Positions 40,473-49,313 of a stretch of DNA of 50,906 bases are shown here, in pieces. The notes beneath the pieces were generated by a model, which saw nothing but the letters and a program-made list of their open reading frames with translations, was not told where the DNA came from and ran no database searches. The stretch covers positions 1 through 50,906 of the forward strand of contig JAQTZL010000014.1 of the NCBI GenBank assembly GCA_028687755.1, read 5' to 3'. Within the stretch, counting starts at the first letter, position 1. Every line of letters starts with the position of its first letter. The translations under genes and the position numbers were made by a program. This stretch comes from Candidatus Nanopelagicales bacterium (GTDB lineage: Bacteria; Actinomycetota; Actinomycetes; S36-B12).

Positions 40473-40768
40473 CCGCGATGACATACGAGCAGCTGGCGGA
40501 TAATCTCCGCCGGATCACCCGCCAGATCCGGGAGAAACGCATGGAGGGATTCCGGCGAGTGATCGTCGGGATCCGCTCCCGTCGAAAACAATCTGCGTGC
40601 GATGTCGCACTGTCAGAAGCATACGATCGTATGCTTCTGTTGAAGGGGTCTGGCAGCCCCTTGGTCAATGGCGACATTGACGACTTGCTGGACATGGTCA
40701 ACGAAATTGTTGACCTAGACAGGGTCTGCGCCGATATTGACGCGGAGGAGGAGGAGAGCGCCTCCTGA
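40469..40768 (+). CDS. Small early-cassette protein D2, gene built of hairpins
   Basis: 99 aa, unrecognised, ATGA overlap with D1 so coupled. Basic helical N-terminal half (LRRITRQIREKRMEGFRR), acidic C-terminus (DADAEEEE-like). No known domain; a partner of the D1 transferase is possible. The gene is nearly all inverted repeats: GGCGGA/TCCGCC (40495-40511), CCGGAT/ATCCGG (40510-40531), GTGCGA/TCGCAC (40597-40610), a perfect 26-base palindrome (40614-40639, half-site CAGAAGCATACGA), AAGGGG/CCCCTT (40643-40662), TCAATG/CATTGA (40665-40680), GGTCAAC/GTTGACC (40696-40715) and GGAGG/CCTCC (40744-40765). Confidence 0.75.
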   Translation: MTAMTYEQLADNLRRITRQIREKRMEGFRRVIVGIRSRRKQSACDVALSEAYDRMLLLKGSGSPLVNGDIDDLLDMVNEIVDLDRVCADIDAEEEESAS

Positions 40769-40778
40769 TAAAGAGATT

Positions 40779-40809
40779 CCACCTACCCGCTTCAAGGCTG
40801 GGTAGGTGG
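40779..40809 (+). terminator. Intrinsic terminator of cassette D
   Basis: CCACCTACCC / GGGTAGGTGG stem, 11-base loop, then GTTTTCTTTTTT. Confidence 0.92.
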
Positions 40810-40856
40810 GTTTTCTTTTTTGGTCTTGTGGTCAAATGAGATGACCAGGAGAATCT

Positions 40857-42611
40857 ATGAGCAAAAAGATAGTGAAGAGGGAAGTCCGCTTTGCGGTCCA
40901 TATCCCCAAGTCAGACTACAGGGAAGACTGCCACTTTGTCAAGGAGCATGTTCATTACGAGGATGGCACCTCTGGACCCAGCACCTACCTTGTGAAAGAG
41001 TTTCAGCGACCACTGTGGGTGACTCGACCAGAGCACCGCAATCACAAAGACAAGAAAGAGTTTGAACAGAGAGACAAGACCATCCAGGTCAAGTGCACAG
41101 AGTCTGACTTGAACAGACGTGCGGCTGAGATGTTGGACATGCCTCATCTGGCCACTCAGCCTAAGAAGCTGAAAGACAGTCCATACTTGTACGGCTTTGA
41201 CAGAACGTCTACCTCTATCATCAAGCTTCAGAACTTGATGAAGAACGAATTCATCCAGACACCTTATAGTGTCGCTGGGTTCGACATTGAAACAGACATT
41301 GATACCTTAGAGATCCTGATGGCCACTGTGGTCTACAGGGGCAAGGTCGAGATGTCTATCTTGTCCAAGTATCTGGCTAATGTCAGCAACTACACGGACA
41401 GACTCAACAAAGCTATCGAGAAGTACCTTCCTGAGTACGCGAACAAGATTCAGGTGGTGACTCGGGTATTTGAGACTGAGGTAGAGTTGCTGGCAGATGT
41501 GTTCAGGGTAGCTAACGAGTGGGCACCTGATTTCTTGGCTATCTGGAACATCAACTTCGATATGAAGCGGATCATGGACAGACTGAAGGTTCACAATGTG
41601 GATCCCAAGAACATCATCTGCGATCAGAACGTCCCCAGAGCCTACAGATACTGTCGATACAAAGAAGGTATCACTCGAAAAGAGACTGCGTCTGGCAAGT
41701 CCAAGCCCATTAACCCTTCTCTCCAATGGCATTACCTGACATCCACAAGCACGTTCTACGCGATCGATGCGATGTGCGTGTACCGACAACTGCGCATTGC
41801 CAAACCTGAGGAACCCAGTTACTCGTTGGACGCTATTCTTCAGAGGGTGCTGAAGAAGAGAAAGCTGACCTTTACAGAAGCTGACGCCTATGAAAAAGAG
41901 GCGTGGCACAGGTTCATGCAGAAGAACTACCCGATCGAGTACATGGTGTACAACATCTTCGACTGTCTGGGTATGCTGGAGATCGAGGAGAAGACCAAAG
42001 ACCTTTGTAACAGTTTACCAGCTGGCGCCGGTATCACGGACTTTGCCAAATTCAACAGCAATCCGCGTAAGATCGTGGATGCGTTGTTTCTGTTTGGGTT
42101 AGAGAGAGGTGTGGTGGTGGGTACAGCTGGCAATGTCTCAGAGGACAAGGAGCTGGCCGACTGTGTACCGGATGAGTTGCTGGAGTCTGTAATCGATGCC
42201 GATGACGATGATGAAGACGATGGACCAGACGAGAATGGTCACGAAGACCAGAACAAGTACACCGGTCTTGGTCTGGCCGGCTGGATCCAGATGCTTCAGC
42301 AGAATCTGCTGTTGAATGAAGGACTGAAAATCTTCCACGACTTCCCTGAGGTTGTGTCAAACTTCAGAGGTACGGTGTACGATGTGGACGCCACAGCAGC
42401 GTACCCTACAGCCACTTTGGTGGGCAACGTCAGCAAAGCCACCTGTGTCAACGAAGTTATCAGCATCGCTGGTATCGCTGAGGATGTGTTCAGGGAACAG
42501 AATCTGACAGTGTGTCTGGGTGGCATGGGTGTACTGGAGTATCACTCTGTGATGTACGACTTGCCAACTTTGGACAGCGCAGAGTTGGAAGACTTCCTGA
42601 TGACCGTCTGA
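40857..42611 (+). CDS. Family B DNA polymerase, N-terminal half (3'-5' exonuclease and motif A)
   Basis: 584 aa, ATG after AGGAGAATCT. Exonuclease motifs GFDIET (141-146; Asp143, Glu145), WNINFD (230-235; Asp235) and YNIFD (365-369; Asp369), then an acidic low-complexity insert (DDDDEDDGPDEN, 449-460), then palm motif A YDVDATAAYPT (508-518), where Asp511 matches RB69 Asp411 of DLTSLYPS. The protein ends about 70 residues after motif A and lacks motifs B and C; these are in 5397-7520. Two-chain family B polymerases are known in some archaea (Methanothermobacter), and phage polymerase genes can be broken by introns. It starts a transcript after cassette D and is followed by the metallopeptidase. 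Confidence 0.93.
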   Translation: MSKKIVKREVRFAVHIPKSDYREDCHFVKEHVHYEDGTSGPSTYLVKEFQRPLWVTRPEHRNHKDKKEFEQRDKTIQVKCTESDLNRRAAEMLDMPHLATQPKKLKDSPYLYGFDRTSTSIIKLQNLMKNEFIQTPYSVAGFDIETDIDTLEILMATVVYRGKVEMSILSKYLANVSNYTDRLNKAIEKYLPEYANKIQVVTRVFETEVELLADVFRVANEWAPDFLAIWNINFDMKRIMDRLKVHNVDPKNIICDQNVPRAYRYCRYKEGITRKETASGKSKPINPSLQWHYLTSTSTFYAIDAMCVYRQLRIAKPEEPSYSLDAILQRVLKKRKLTFTEADAYEKEAWHRFMQKNYPIEYMVYNIFDCLGMLEIEEKTKDLCNSLPAGAGITDFAKFNSNPRKIVDALFLFGLERGVVVGTAGNVSEDKELADCVPDELLESVIDADDDDEDDGPDENGHEDQNKYTGLGLAGWIQMLQQNLLLNEGLKIFHDFPEVVSNFRGTVYDVDATAAYPTATLVGNVSKATCVNEVISIAGIAEDVFREQNLTVCLGGMGVLEYHSVMYDLPTLDSAELEDFLMTV

Positions 42612-42649
42612 GGCATTTTCTGACCAATCAACTTGTCTAAGGAACATCC

Positions 42650-43978
42650 ATGGCTTTTGCCTTAGAAACCATAGACTACCAGCTCAAGGACGCCTTTCCG
42701 GGGCAGCTGATCGAGCTGGTGTCTTCTATTTACAAAGAGATCGACAGAAAGAAGTTCAAGAACACTCGAAACTTGATCGGGACAAGTGCGTACCCGAGTC
42801 AGATGGAGAAGCTGATCCACGGACGCCTTGGACTGAACGTGAAGTTCATGAAAGAGCTTCACGTGCTGACACCGGCTGCGGTGATCCCGTTCTTCGGTGA
42901 TTACTTCAGACACGCCAAGGACATGAACCAGTTCAAAGCTGGCAAGTTCTCCTCGATCTTTTCTTTTTCGCATAAAGCGATGGAAGAGTACAGCCAGATC
43001 GAGAAGCACCGCAAAGCTCAGCTGAAGAAGCTGGATGGCCGTAAAGGTTATGTGGACACACGGTTGGCCAGGGTAGGGGGGTACCTGGCTGAGGTGGGTC
43101 ACTACTTGATCATCGACTTTGTGCTGCTGAAAGACTTTGGGTTGACACCTGAAGAGACAGCGGCTGTGATCTGCCATGAGCTGGGTCACGCTTTCGATGG
43201 CTTGGAAGAACACAACCGCGTGGAGACCACCAACAGGTCTATCTACGACGTGCTGTCTGAACTGAACAACAAGGACTACGAGAAAGCAGTGTACCTGTTC
43301 AAGAACAAGTTCACGAAAGCTGAGTTCAACGAGTCTTTGCTGACAGACGACAAACACAGGTATGACTTCTGTGGTCAGCTGGCTAAGGCGTATCTGGGAG
43401 AGATCAAGTCCCAGATAGCCAACGGGAAATACAACCAGACCAACTATGAGAACATGTCTGATACCTTTGCCACCAGGTTTGGGTTGGGCAAGGAGCTGGT
43501 CAGTGCTCTGGCAAAGATGATGGCGTTCAGCGGAGCGATAGCTCCGAACAGCAAGGTGTTGTACGCTGTGCTGATCAGCGTGGACATCATGGTCTTTGCT
43601 GCTTCGTTCATGGTGTTCCCTGTATGGGGAGCTTTGGTCTTCTGGGCAGTGATCTTTCTGTTACACAACAGTGACACTGTGGACATGACATATGACTTCC
43701 CGATGGACAGGTTTCGTCGTGTGAAGCATACCGTGGTCAACGCGCTGAAACGTTTGCATCTGCCGAAAGAGGTACTGCAAGAGCTGCTGGACCAGTACGA
43801 CTTTATCAGCGGTATCCTGGAAGACCACATGGATGTGAATGGTCTGCCCTATGAGATAGCGGATCTGGTGCTTCCAGATGCCAGAGAAGCCAGGTACTAT
43901 TCTGATCTTCAGAAGTCCCTGGAAAACAGCTTGAACAACGAGCTGTTTGTGAAGTCAGCCCAATTGAAAGTTCTTTGA
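42650..43978 (+). CDS. Membrane-anchored M48-type zinc metallopeptidase
   Basis: 442 aa, ATG after AAGGAACATCC. Residues 173-182 VICHELGHAF contain the HExxH zinc motif (His176, Glu177, His180). About 85 residues on, YENMSDTFATRFG (266-278) supplies the third ligand Glu267 with the D.FA signature of M48 proteins (E..AD.FA). Two membrane spans follow at about 303-322 and 324-339 (LYAVLISVDIMVFAASFMVF and a second hydrophobic run). This is the HtpX/Ste24 layout, with the order catalytic domain then spans. It could cut host membrane proteins or act in lysis or take-over; the substrate is unknown. It is transcribed with the polymerase N-half. Confidence 0.85.
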   Translation: MAFALETIDYQLKDAFPGQLIELVSSIYKEIDRKKFKNTRNLIGTSAYPSQMEKLIHGRLGLNVKFMKELHVLTPAAVIPFFGDYFRHAKDMNQFKAGKFSSIFSFSHKAMEEYSQIEKHRKAQLKKLDGRKGYVDTRLARVGGYLAEVGHYLIIDFVLLKDFGLTPEETAAVICHELGHAFDGLEEHNRVETTNRSIYDVLSELNNKDYEKAVYLFKNKFTKAEFNESLLTDDKHRYDFCGQLAKAYLGEIKSQIANGKYNQTNYENMSDTFATRFGLGKELVSALAKMMAFSGAIAPNSKVLYAVLISVDIMVFAASFMVFPVWGALVFWAVIFLLHNSDTVDMTYDFPMDRFRRVKHTVVNALKRLHLPKEVLQELLDQYDFISGILEDHMDVNGLPYEIADLVLPDAREARYYSDLQKSLENSLNNELFVKSAQLKVL

Positions 43979-43990
43979 AAAGGAAAACCC

Positions 43991-44491
43991 ATGTCCAAAC
44001 CTGCTTTGACCCAAGACCTGCAAAGTCGCCTTCTCTCGTTCAACCATCGTCGGCTGAAGCCTTATGAGTTGACCTTGCTGGCAAAGGCTATCTCTGAGCG
44101 TATCGCTCTGCCACCTGCCAGTGAGGTGAATCTGACGCTGTACGTGCAGAAGTACAGTGCAGCCATCGAAAGTGTCCTGTACGACTCTCTGAACCAGTAC
44201 ATCCACTTCACTCATGAAGACACAGCTGGTTTGAAAGCCACTGTGGTGGAGTTTGTGTCGTGGCGCGCAGCTGTGGCCTGGCAGCCCGAAGCCATGATCT
44301 TCAGCGGTAACCGTGAGACTGTCATCGACGAGATGAGCCAGATCACCCGCTATGTGGACGCTGGTCGTCTGTGTCAGATAGGTGACAACGCTGGCAACGC
44401 CAACTACATCTTGACCACCTTCCGAAGTGTGCTGCTGACCGACTGGGTGGCTGATCCTTCGACAGAGCGCCCTGTGGTGGCAAGGGGCTGA
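43991..44491 (+). CDS. Unrecognised 166-aa helical protein
   Basis: 166 aa, ATG after AAAAGGAAAACCC. Mostly helical with a basic N-terminus and alternating Leu/Ile/Val. It lies two bases ahead of the 308-aa gene, whose start follows at once, so the two are translated together. They may form a complex or both be head-internal proteins. No family recognised. Confidence 0.65.
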   Translation: MSKPALTQDLQSRLLSFNHRRLKPYELTLLAKAISERIALPPASEVNLTLYVQKYSAAIESVLYDSLNQYIHFTHEDTAGLKATVVEFVSWRAAVAWQPEAMIFSGNRETVIDEMSQITRYVDAGRLCQIGDNAGNANYILTTFRSVLLTDWVADPSTERPVVARG

Positions 44492-44492
44492 C

Positions 44493-45419
44493 ATGGCACT
44501 TGACAATGTGATCGACCAACACCAACAGCCTGTAGAAGGCGGCAACACGCCAGAAGCAATCGTGGGCACAGAGAGTTTGGTGTTTGAATTGGCGCCGGCA
44601 CAGAAGGCCTGGATGATTACAGCCGTCGATCGGCTGGAAGCGGCTGAGGCTTTGGCTGGTTTAGAGACTGTCAGCGGCGCAGTGGCCACGGAAGCTGTCT
44701 CAATCATGCCGGCGATGATCACCGCGACCCTGGCGGCCAAGATGTCTCAGTCTCCCAGTGTGGCTAACAAGACAAGGGCTTATGCCGCTCTGACCTCTTA
44801 CAGTCCCACTGACTTGACACAAGCCTCTGTGATTGCGTCTGACATCATGGCTATGCTGTATCGAATCTCCGATGCCTTTAAGGAGCTGGAGCCACTCTAC
44901 GATCAGTGCTACGGACAACTGAACGCGATTCTTGACCCTCTGGGGGGTACGGGATTCTCGGTACCCATTATCTACCGCAACAAAACTTACGACGCCTGGA
45001 CATCTACCAGTCTGCGTGAACTGGCACACATCATCGATGACAAAGAGTTGATGTACGAGCCATTTGCGAACAAGCTCAACAAAGCTGTGATTCAGGTACT
45101 GATGGCTCATGTCGAGTTGTCTAAGGTTCGCCAGTTCAAGAACGGGTTGGCAGATATCGACCCTGTGTCCGTTAGCGCGGTCACCAGCAGCGTACTGGGC
45201 TTTCTGCGGGAACACCGTGCTGCTGTAGATCGTGTCAACGATAAAGGCGAGTTCGCCTACAGTCTCATCGAGACTGGGGGTAACAACTCGCGGGAAGCTC
45301 TTCAGCTTGTGGATGACATCTACGAAGCTGGTGAACTTTGCGTGATGCTGAAGGAAGGTTTGCCTTTCTTGGAAGCTGTGATTGACCTGGCAAAACTGGT
45401 CACTACCCTGGGTAAATAA
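44493..45419 (+). CDS. Probable internal head protein
   Basis: 308 aa, ATG one base after the previous stop, with AAGGGGCTGAC as ribosome site. Ala-rich helical protein. The N-terminal 80 residues contain several (A/G/S)-x-Glu motifs: GTE49-type, AGLE and VATE before AVSIM, of the kind that phage prohead proteases cut, and this window encodes such a protease. Internal head proteins of phiKZ-type phages are trimmed at such sites. Identity is inferred; a scaffold-like or DNA-binding helical protein is the alternative. A strong hairpin follows. Confidence 0.5.
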   Translation: MALDNVIDQHQQPVEGGNTPEAIVGTESLVFELAPAQKAWMITAVDRLEAAEALAGLETVSGAVATEAVSIMPAMITATLAAKMSQSPSVANKTRAYAALTSYSPTDLTQASVIASDIMAMLYRISDAFKELEPLYDQCYGQLNAILDPLGGTGFSVPIIYRNKTYDAWTSTSLRELAHIIDDKELMYEPFANKLNKAVIQVLMAHVELSKVRQFKNGLADIDPVSVSAVTSSVLGFLREHRAAVDRVNDKGEFAYSLIETGGNNSREALQLVDDIYEAGELCVMLKEGLPFLEAVIDLAKLVTTLGK

Positions 45420-45427
45420 GGGCTTGA

Positions 45428-45458
45428 GACAGGGGTGGACCTCGGGTCCACCCCTGTC
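45428..45458 (+). terminator. Hairpin terminator
   Basis: 14-bp stem GACAGGGGTGGACC / GGTCCACCCCTGTC with a 3-base loop TCG. No T-run follows, so attenuation is possible. Confidence 0.8.
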
Positions 45459-45506
45459 CAGGCTCGGGTATTCTGTGAAATTTCAGTCCTTTACGAGAGG
45501 TGTAAA

Positions 45507-47381
45507 ATGCGAGTTCGAGTCTTTAACAGTTCCCTGATGGATGGCGAAGGTGCTATTTCTGTCGGGTCTTACGTTGCACAGGCACCTGTGTACATGATGC
45601 GTCCTGCGACCGAAGCCGACGAAGTCGTGCAGATGCAGTATGTTCAGAACAAGGCCAGCGTTCTGGATGTGAACAACTTTACCACGGGTATTTTGCACAC
45701 CCAGCGTTTGGGTCCCTTTGGTGGCAAAATCACCAAAGTCGGAGCAGGGAGCGCTATCAACATAAGCGTGGGTTCCAGCTTACCGGCGGGTCTTACCGTC
45801 ACATCTAGGGCCTATGTCGGTCCCTACGGCTATGTCACGGATACGTCTTCTCTGACAGCTGCCAATATACCGGGTCAGTCTTGGACCAAGCTGTCTGGTC
45901 TCCCGAACACTCGTGGCGGTTACGGTATCACCGATCTGCTCGGACTGAATGGGGGAACAGTTACAGGGAATATCACGCTGGACGTGGCGGATCCCACAGC
46001 GATCACGTATTCTTCTGATCTTCAGACCGTGACAAAGGCCTATGTTGACGCAGCAGCGGCTGCCTCAGGTGGCTCTTCCGGCCCTTTGTACGTCACAGGG
46101 GATATTCGATTGACTGCGTCTGACGTTGCGCCCGCCGGTTACATCCGAGCCAACGGTGGCAATGTCCTAAAATCTACCTACCCCGACCTGTACACACGGT
46201 TTGGAAACAAGTACGACTACCGCACTATCCCCGGCGCAGGTCGCCCCTGGGAGCAGCAGTACCATTTCAACAAACTGAATCATCAGGTTAACACGAACTG
46301 GGGAACCGGGACCTCCATGTCGTCCGCTGTTTCTGATCACCAGTGTGTGGTGGTGAACAACAAAGCCTACATTTTGGGCGGAAAAAACAGCGCTGGTACA
46401 ACTATTGGATCAACGCTGGTGGCCGACCTTACCGCGTTTGGACAATTGACCAATGGCTGGACCGCCGGCGTTTCGCTACCCGCCCCACGTCAAAGCGCCA
46501 GGGCTGTTGTTCTGAACAATAACGTGTTGTTGTTGGGCGGAGCTTTGTCCGGTGGCACAGTAACGGACAGTATTGCGTACGCGACAGTCGGCGCAACAGG
46601 ACTGATTACCTCTTGGCTTAATTGGGCGGCTGTACTTCCTGGTCCAAGAAAGTCTGGATCTGTTGCGATCATTCGTGATCGTCTTTTTTACTTTGGCGGG
46701 CGAGATGCGACAAACACCGTGCAGAGCACAGTTTACTCTATCGCGATCACAGGTTCGCCTGGTTCAGAATTTCCAAGCGGCGAATGGAGAGCAGAGTCAG
46801 CTATGCCTGTGGCACTGTCTGAAGCTTCTTTGGTTGTAACGGATCGGAAAGTCTATATGATCGGTGGCGTCACCAACACCACTGGTCCATGGAGCGGCAT
46901 CTTGTCGGCTGACATTCAACAGGACGGGAGACTTAGCGCCTGGACTACCCACTCGTGGACTGTTTCTGGATCGCCCGCATATCGACATCGGTGCACTATG
47001 CATGTCACAGCTGACCGTGTTTACTTGTTCTCTGGCATGGTGCAGAGTAACGCCGTTGTCACCGACATTATCAGCACATCCATCGATCGCAACACTGGTC
47101 TTATGGATACCGGAGCATGGCGTACCGACCTGCCGTACTTTGGCGAAGGGGTGGCTGATTCGCAGATGATCTCTGTGAAAAACTTGCTGGTGCGTATCGG
47201 CGGAGAGATCAGCAACGGAACCATCAGCCCTGCTATCTACAGGACACAGATTCCGGGGGGAAGCGATTACTACCCCCCTTACACAAGTTATCTTGGTAAC
47301 TTGACCCCATCAAACAGCTTTGGGTTGCCTGATCTGTCTGAGATCGAAGAGCGCGGCGTTCACGCCTGGATCAAGAGCTGA
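45507..47381 (+). CDS. Tail fibre with collar domain and Kelch repeats (1 of 3 in tandem)
   Basis: 624 aa from ATG 45507 (GAGAGGTGTAAA upstream); the frame is open further upstream but overlaps a terminator hairpin. N-terminal QYVQNKA repeat region, GYGITDLLG, TKAYVDAAAA, then collar start AGYIRANGGNVLKSTYPDLY and GRPWEQQ near 245-256. Kelch blades from about 265 to 575 (KAYILGGKNSAG, RLFYFGGRDATN, KVYMIGGVTN, VYLFSGM) and the collar end FGLPDLSEIEERGVHAWIKS. This is the same architecture as the minus-strand fibre at 21790. Likely receptor-binding. Codon use here is more varied than in the housekeeping late genes. Confidence 0.88.
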   Translation: MRVRVFNSSLMDGEGAISVGSYVAQAPVYMMRPATEADEVVQMQYVQNKASVLDVNNFTTGILHTQRLGPFGGKITKVGAGSAINISVGSSLPAGLTVTSRAYVGPYGYVTDTSSLTAANIPGQSWTKLSGLPNTRGGYGITDLLGLNGGTVTGNITLDVADPTAITYSSDLQTVTKAYVDAAAAASGGSSGPLYVTGDIRLTASDVAPAGYIRANGGNVLKSTYPDLYTRFGNKYDYRTIPGAGRPWEQQYHFNKLNHQVNTNWGTGTSMSSAVSDHQCVVVNNKAYILGGKNSAGTTIGSTLVADLTAFGQLTNGWTAGVSLPAPRQSARAVVLNNNVLLLGGALSGGTVTDSIAYATVGATGLITSWLNWAAVLPGPRKSGSVAIIRDRLFYFGGRDATNTVQSTVYSIAITGSPGSEFPSGEWRAESAMPVALSEASLVVTDRKVYMIGGVTNTTGPWSGILSADIQQDGRLSAWTTHSWTVSGSPAYRHRCTMHVTADRVYLFSGMVQSNAVVTDIISTSIDRNTGLMDTGAWRTDLPYFGEGVADSQMISVKNLLVRIGGEISNGTISPAIYRTQIPGGSDYYPPYTSYLGNLTPSNSFGLPDLSEIEERGVHAWIKS

Positions 47382-47417
47382 GTAACATCGACCCACATAT
47401 CTAACTGAGGTAAAACT

Positions 47418-49232
47418 ATGAAACTCACTATCTATGACAACGATCTCGCCTACGGCGGTTTGATGATCGACGCTCAAGGGTTTATTCGCGACAGGATCTT
47501 TCTGTCAGCGGAAGGCAACGCAGGTCTTTCGGCGGTCACCAAGAGCTATGTTGACACAAAGGCTCTGAACCTGTCGGCTAGTGCCCTGGTCACTGATTAT
47601 GTGCCGGCTGGAAACGCCCCGTTTTACACGGGTGCCGTAACGTTTGAGCACGATGATGGTTACGCACAGTACTACAATTTACCGACAAACGGTGTGACCC
47701 CTGGGTGGTATACCAAGTTTGTTCTGGACGACTATGGTCGCGTCAGCCAAGGATTGTTCCTTGAGGCTAGCGATATTCCTTCAGCCGGCTGGAGCGATGT
47801 CAGTGAGAAACCTACCACTGCGGCTGGTTTTGGTGTCACCGATGGGCTCCTGACCTCTGGCGGAACTCTGGGTGGTCCGATCACAGTTGCCGCGGATCCC
47901 GTTACACCCGACGAAGTTGCCACAAAGGGCTATGTTGACACGACACTGTCCGGTGGGCCAGCTGTAGAAGGTTTGCCTATTGGTTCGATCGTTTTGACCG
48001 ACACGTGGGACAGTGCCAAGTTTATTCAGTGCAATGGCGGCGTTCTCCCTATCGACGGATACGGAGGGATCTTTCGACCACTGTACGACGTTATCGGGCA
48101 CGCGTATAGAAACGCGGCGACCCAAGGTCACGGACAACCGTGGAAACAACAGTACAGTTTCAATTCTGAACAAACGGAGATAGCCGCTCCGTTCTACGCT
48201 ATCCCTAACTCAACGATCAGTTCGGCTGAAGGACAGCGGGCGCTGATTCGTAACAATGCTGTCATCAGGTTTGGTGGTAAACTGAACACGACATACTACA
48301 CGACGTGTAGTTCCATGTCTATTCGAGAAGACGGTAGCTTTGGTATTCAGGTAGGAGTAAGCACGGGCGCTCTTCCTGCGTCACGGGCCTACGGACAAGT
48401 ACTTTCTGTTGGTGGGTACATTTACTACATCGGTGGAGAAACCGTGGGTGGTGTTGCGTCGAATGTAATCTGGCGAACCTCCTGGGGTACCAACAATACG
48501 TTCGGGTCATGGTCTACAGTGGCATCTTCACTTCCTACGGCGGAGACCGGACACTGCGCTTTTGTAATCGGCAAGAAGCTGCATGTGATCGGGTTTGGTA
48601 CATCCTACGTGATCGATTTAGCCGGCGGTGGACTGATGACTGGTTCGTGGTCGTCCTCTTTGGGTGGCGCGACACCGGAAGCTGTTCGCCACAGTGACTA
48701 CGCTATCATCGGGAATCGGGTGTATCTCTTCGGTGGATTGCTCGGCGACGGCGCCGGTACCAACAAGATCTTCAGTGCTCCGATCAATCTGGACGGCACA
48801 CTGGGCGCCTGGGTCACTGAGGCTCAGACACTTCCTGTGGCTATGGGTAAAGCTCAGGTGGTCGTGGTGAAGAATCGTGTTTACTTTATTGGTGGTACAA
48901 ATGGCACCACCTACAGTTCAGCCACTGTAAGCGCTCCTATTTTGGAAGACGGGACAATCGGGACATGGGCTATCGACGGTTACTCTACGTCGAGCGAAAT
49001 GGCCGGGCACCAAGCGTTTGTCATTAAAGACCTGCTGGTTTATCTTGGCGGTCGCGGAATCGCAGGGTACCCTACGGCCATCTACGCAACGGCGTTCCGT
49101 GGTGGACTGAATGACTACACCAACTTTAGTACTCAGCAGATCAACGCGGCTGGAACGGCGACGGAGTATAACCTCCCTAACCTGGACGATGTCCGGGTAG
49201 ACGGCATGCAGTACTACATCAAGTACGCTTAA
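47418..49232 (+). CDS. Tail fibre with collar domain and Kelch repeats (2 of 3)
   Basis: 604 aa, ATG after TGAGGTAAAACT. TKSYVDTKA near 42, GWYTKFVLDDYGRVSQ, GFGVTDGLL, TKGYVDTT, then the collar start SAKFIQCNGGVLPIDGYGG and a shorter GQPWKQQ. Kelch blades from about 240 to 560 include YIYYIGGETVGG, RVYLFGGLLGDG and RVYFIGGTNGTT. The end is YNLPNLDDVRVDGMQYYIKY. It differs from its neighbours mainly in the propeller, where receptor specificity would lie. Transcribed after the previous fibre; the two are 36 bases apart without a terminator. Confidence 0.88.
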   Translation: MKLTIYDNDLAYGGLMIDAQGFIRDRIFLSAEGNAGLSAVTKSYVDTKALNLSASALVTDYVPAGNAPFYTGAVTFEHDDGYAQYYNLPTNGVTPGWYTKFVLDDYGRVSQGLFLEASDIPSAGWSDVSEKPTTAAGFGVTDGLLTSGGTLGGPITVAADPVTPDEVATKGYVDTTLSGGPAVEGLPIGSIVLTDTWDSAKFIQCNGGVLPIDGYGGIFRPLYDVIGHAYRNAATQGHGQPWKQQYSFNSEQTEIAAPFYAIPNSTISSAEGQRALIRNNAVIRFGGKLNTTYYTTCSSMSIREDGSFGIQVGVSTGALPASRAYGQVLSVGGYIYYIGGETVGGVASNVIWRTSWGTNNTFGSWSTVASSLPTAETGHCAFVIGKKLHVIGFGTSYVIDLAGGGLMTGSWSSSLGGATPEAVRHSDYAIIGNRVYLFGGLLGDGAGTNKIFSAPINLDGTLGAWVTEAQTLPVAMGKAQVVVVKNRVYFIGGTNGTTYSSATVSAPILEDGTIGTWAIDGYSTSSEMAGHQAFVIKDLLVYLGGRGIAGYPTAIYATAFRGGLNDYTNFSTQQINAAGTATEYNLPNLDDVRVDGMQYYIKYA

Positions 49233-49235
49233 AGA

Positions 49236-49278
49236 TACCCCCTCTGTACCCGGTCTTCCCGGGTACAGAGGGAGGGTA
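49236..49278 (+). terminator. Strong hairpin terminator
   Basis: Long stem: TACCCCCTCTGTACCCGG / CCGGGTACAGAGGGAGGGTA with small mismatch and a 5-base loop, then TTTTGTG. Confidence 0.9.
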
Positions 49279-49313
49279 TTTTGTGAATCCCTTTTTTACA
49301 TCAGGAGTGCTCC

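Noticed and set aside
40857..42611. Split intein or group I intron as the cause of the polymerase split
   Set aside because: No intein block, Cys/Ser/His-Asn junction or homing endonuclease is seen at the end of the N-half or the start of the C-half; the halves also lie on opposite strands, so cis-splicing is impossible.
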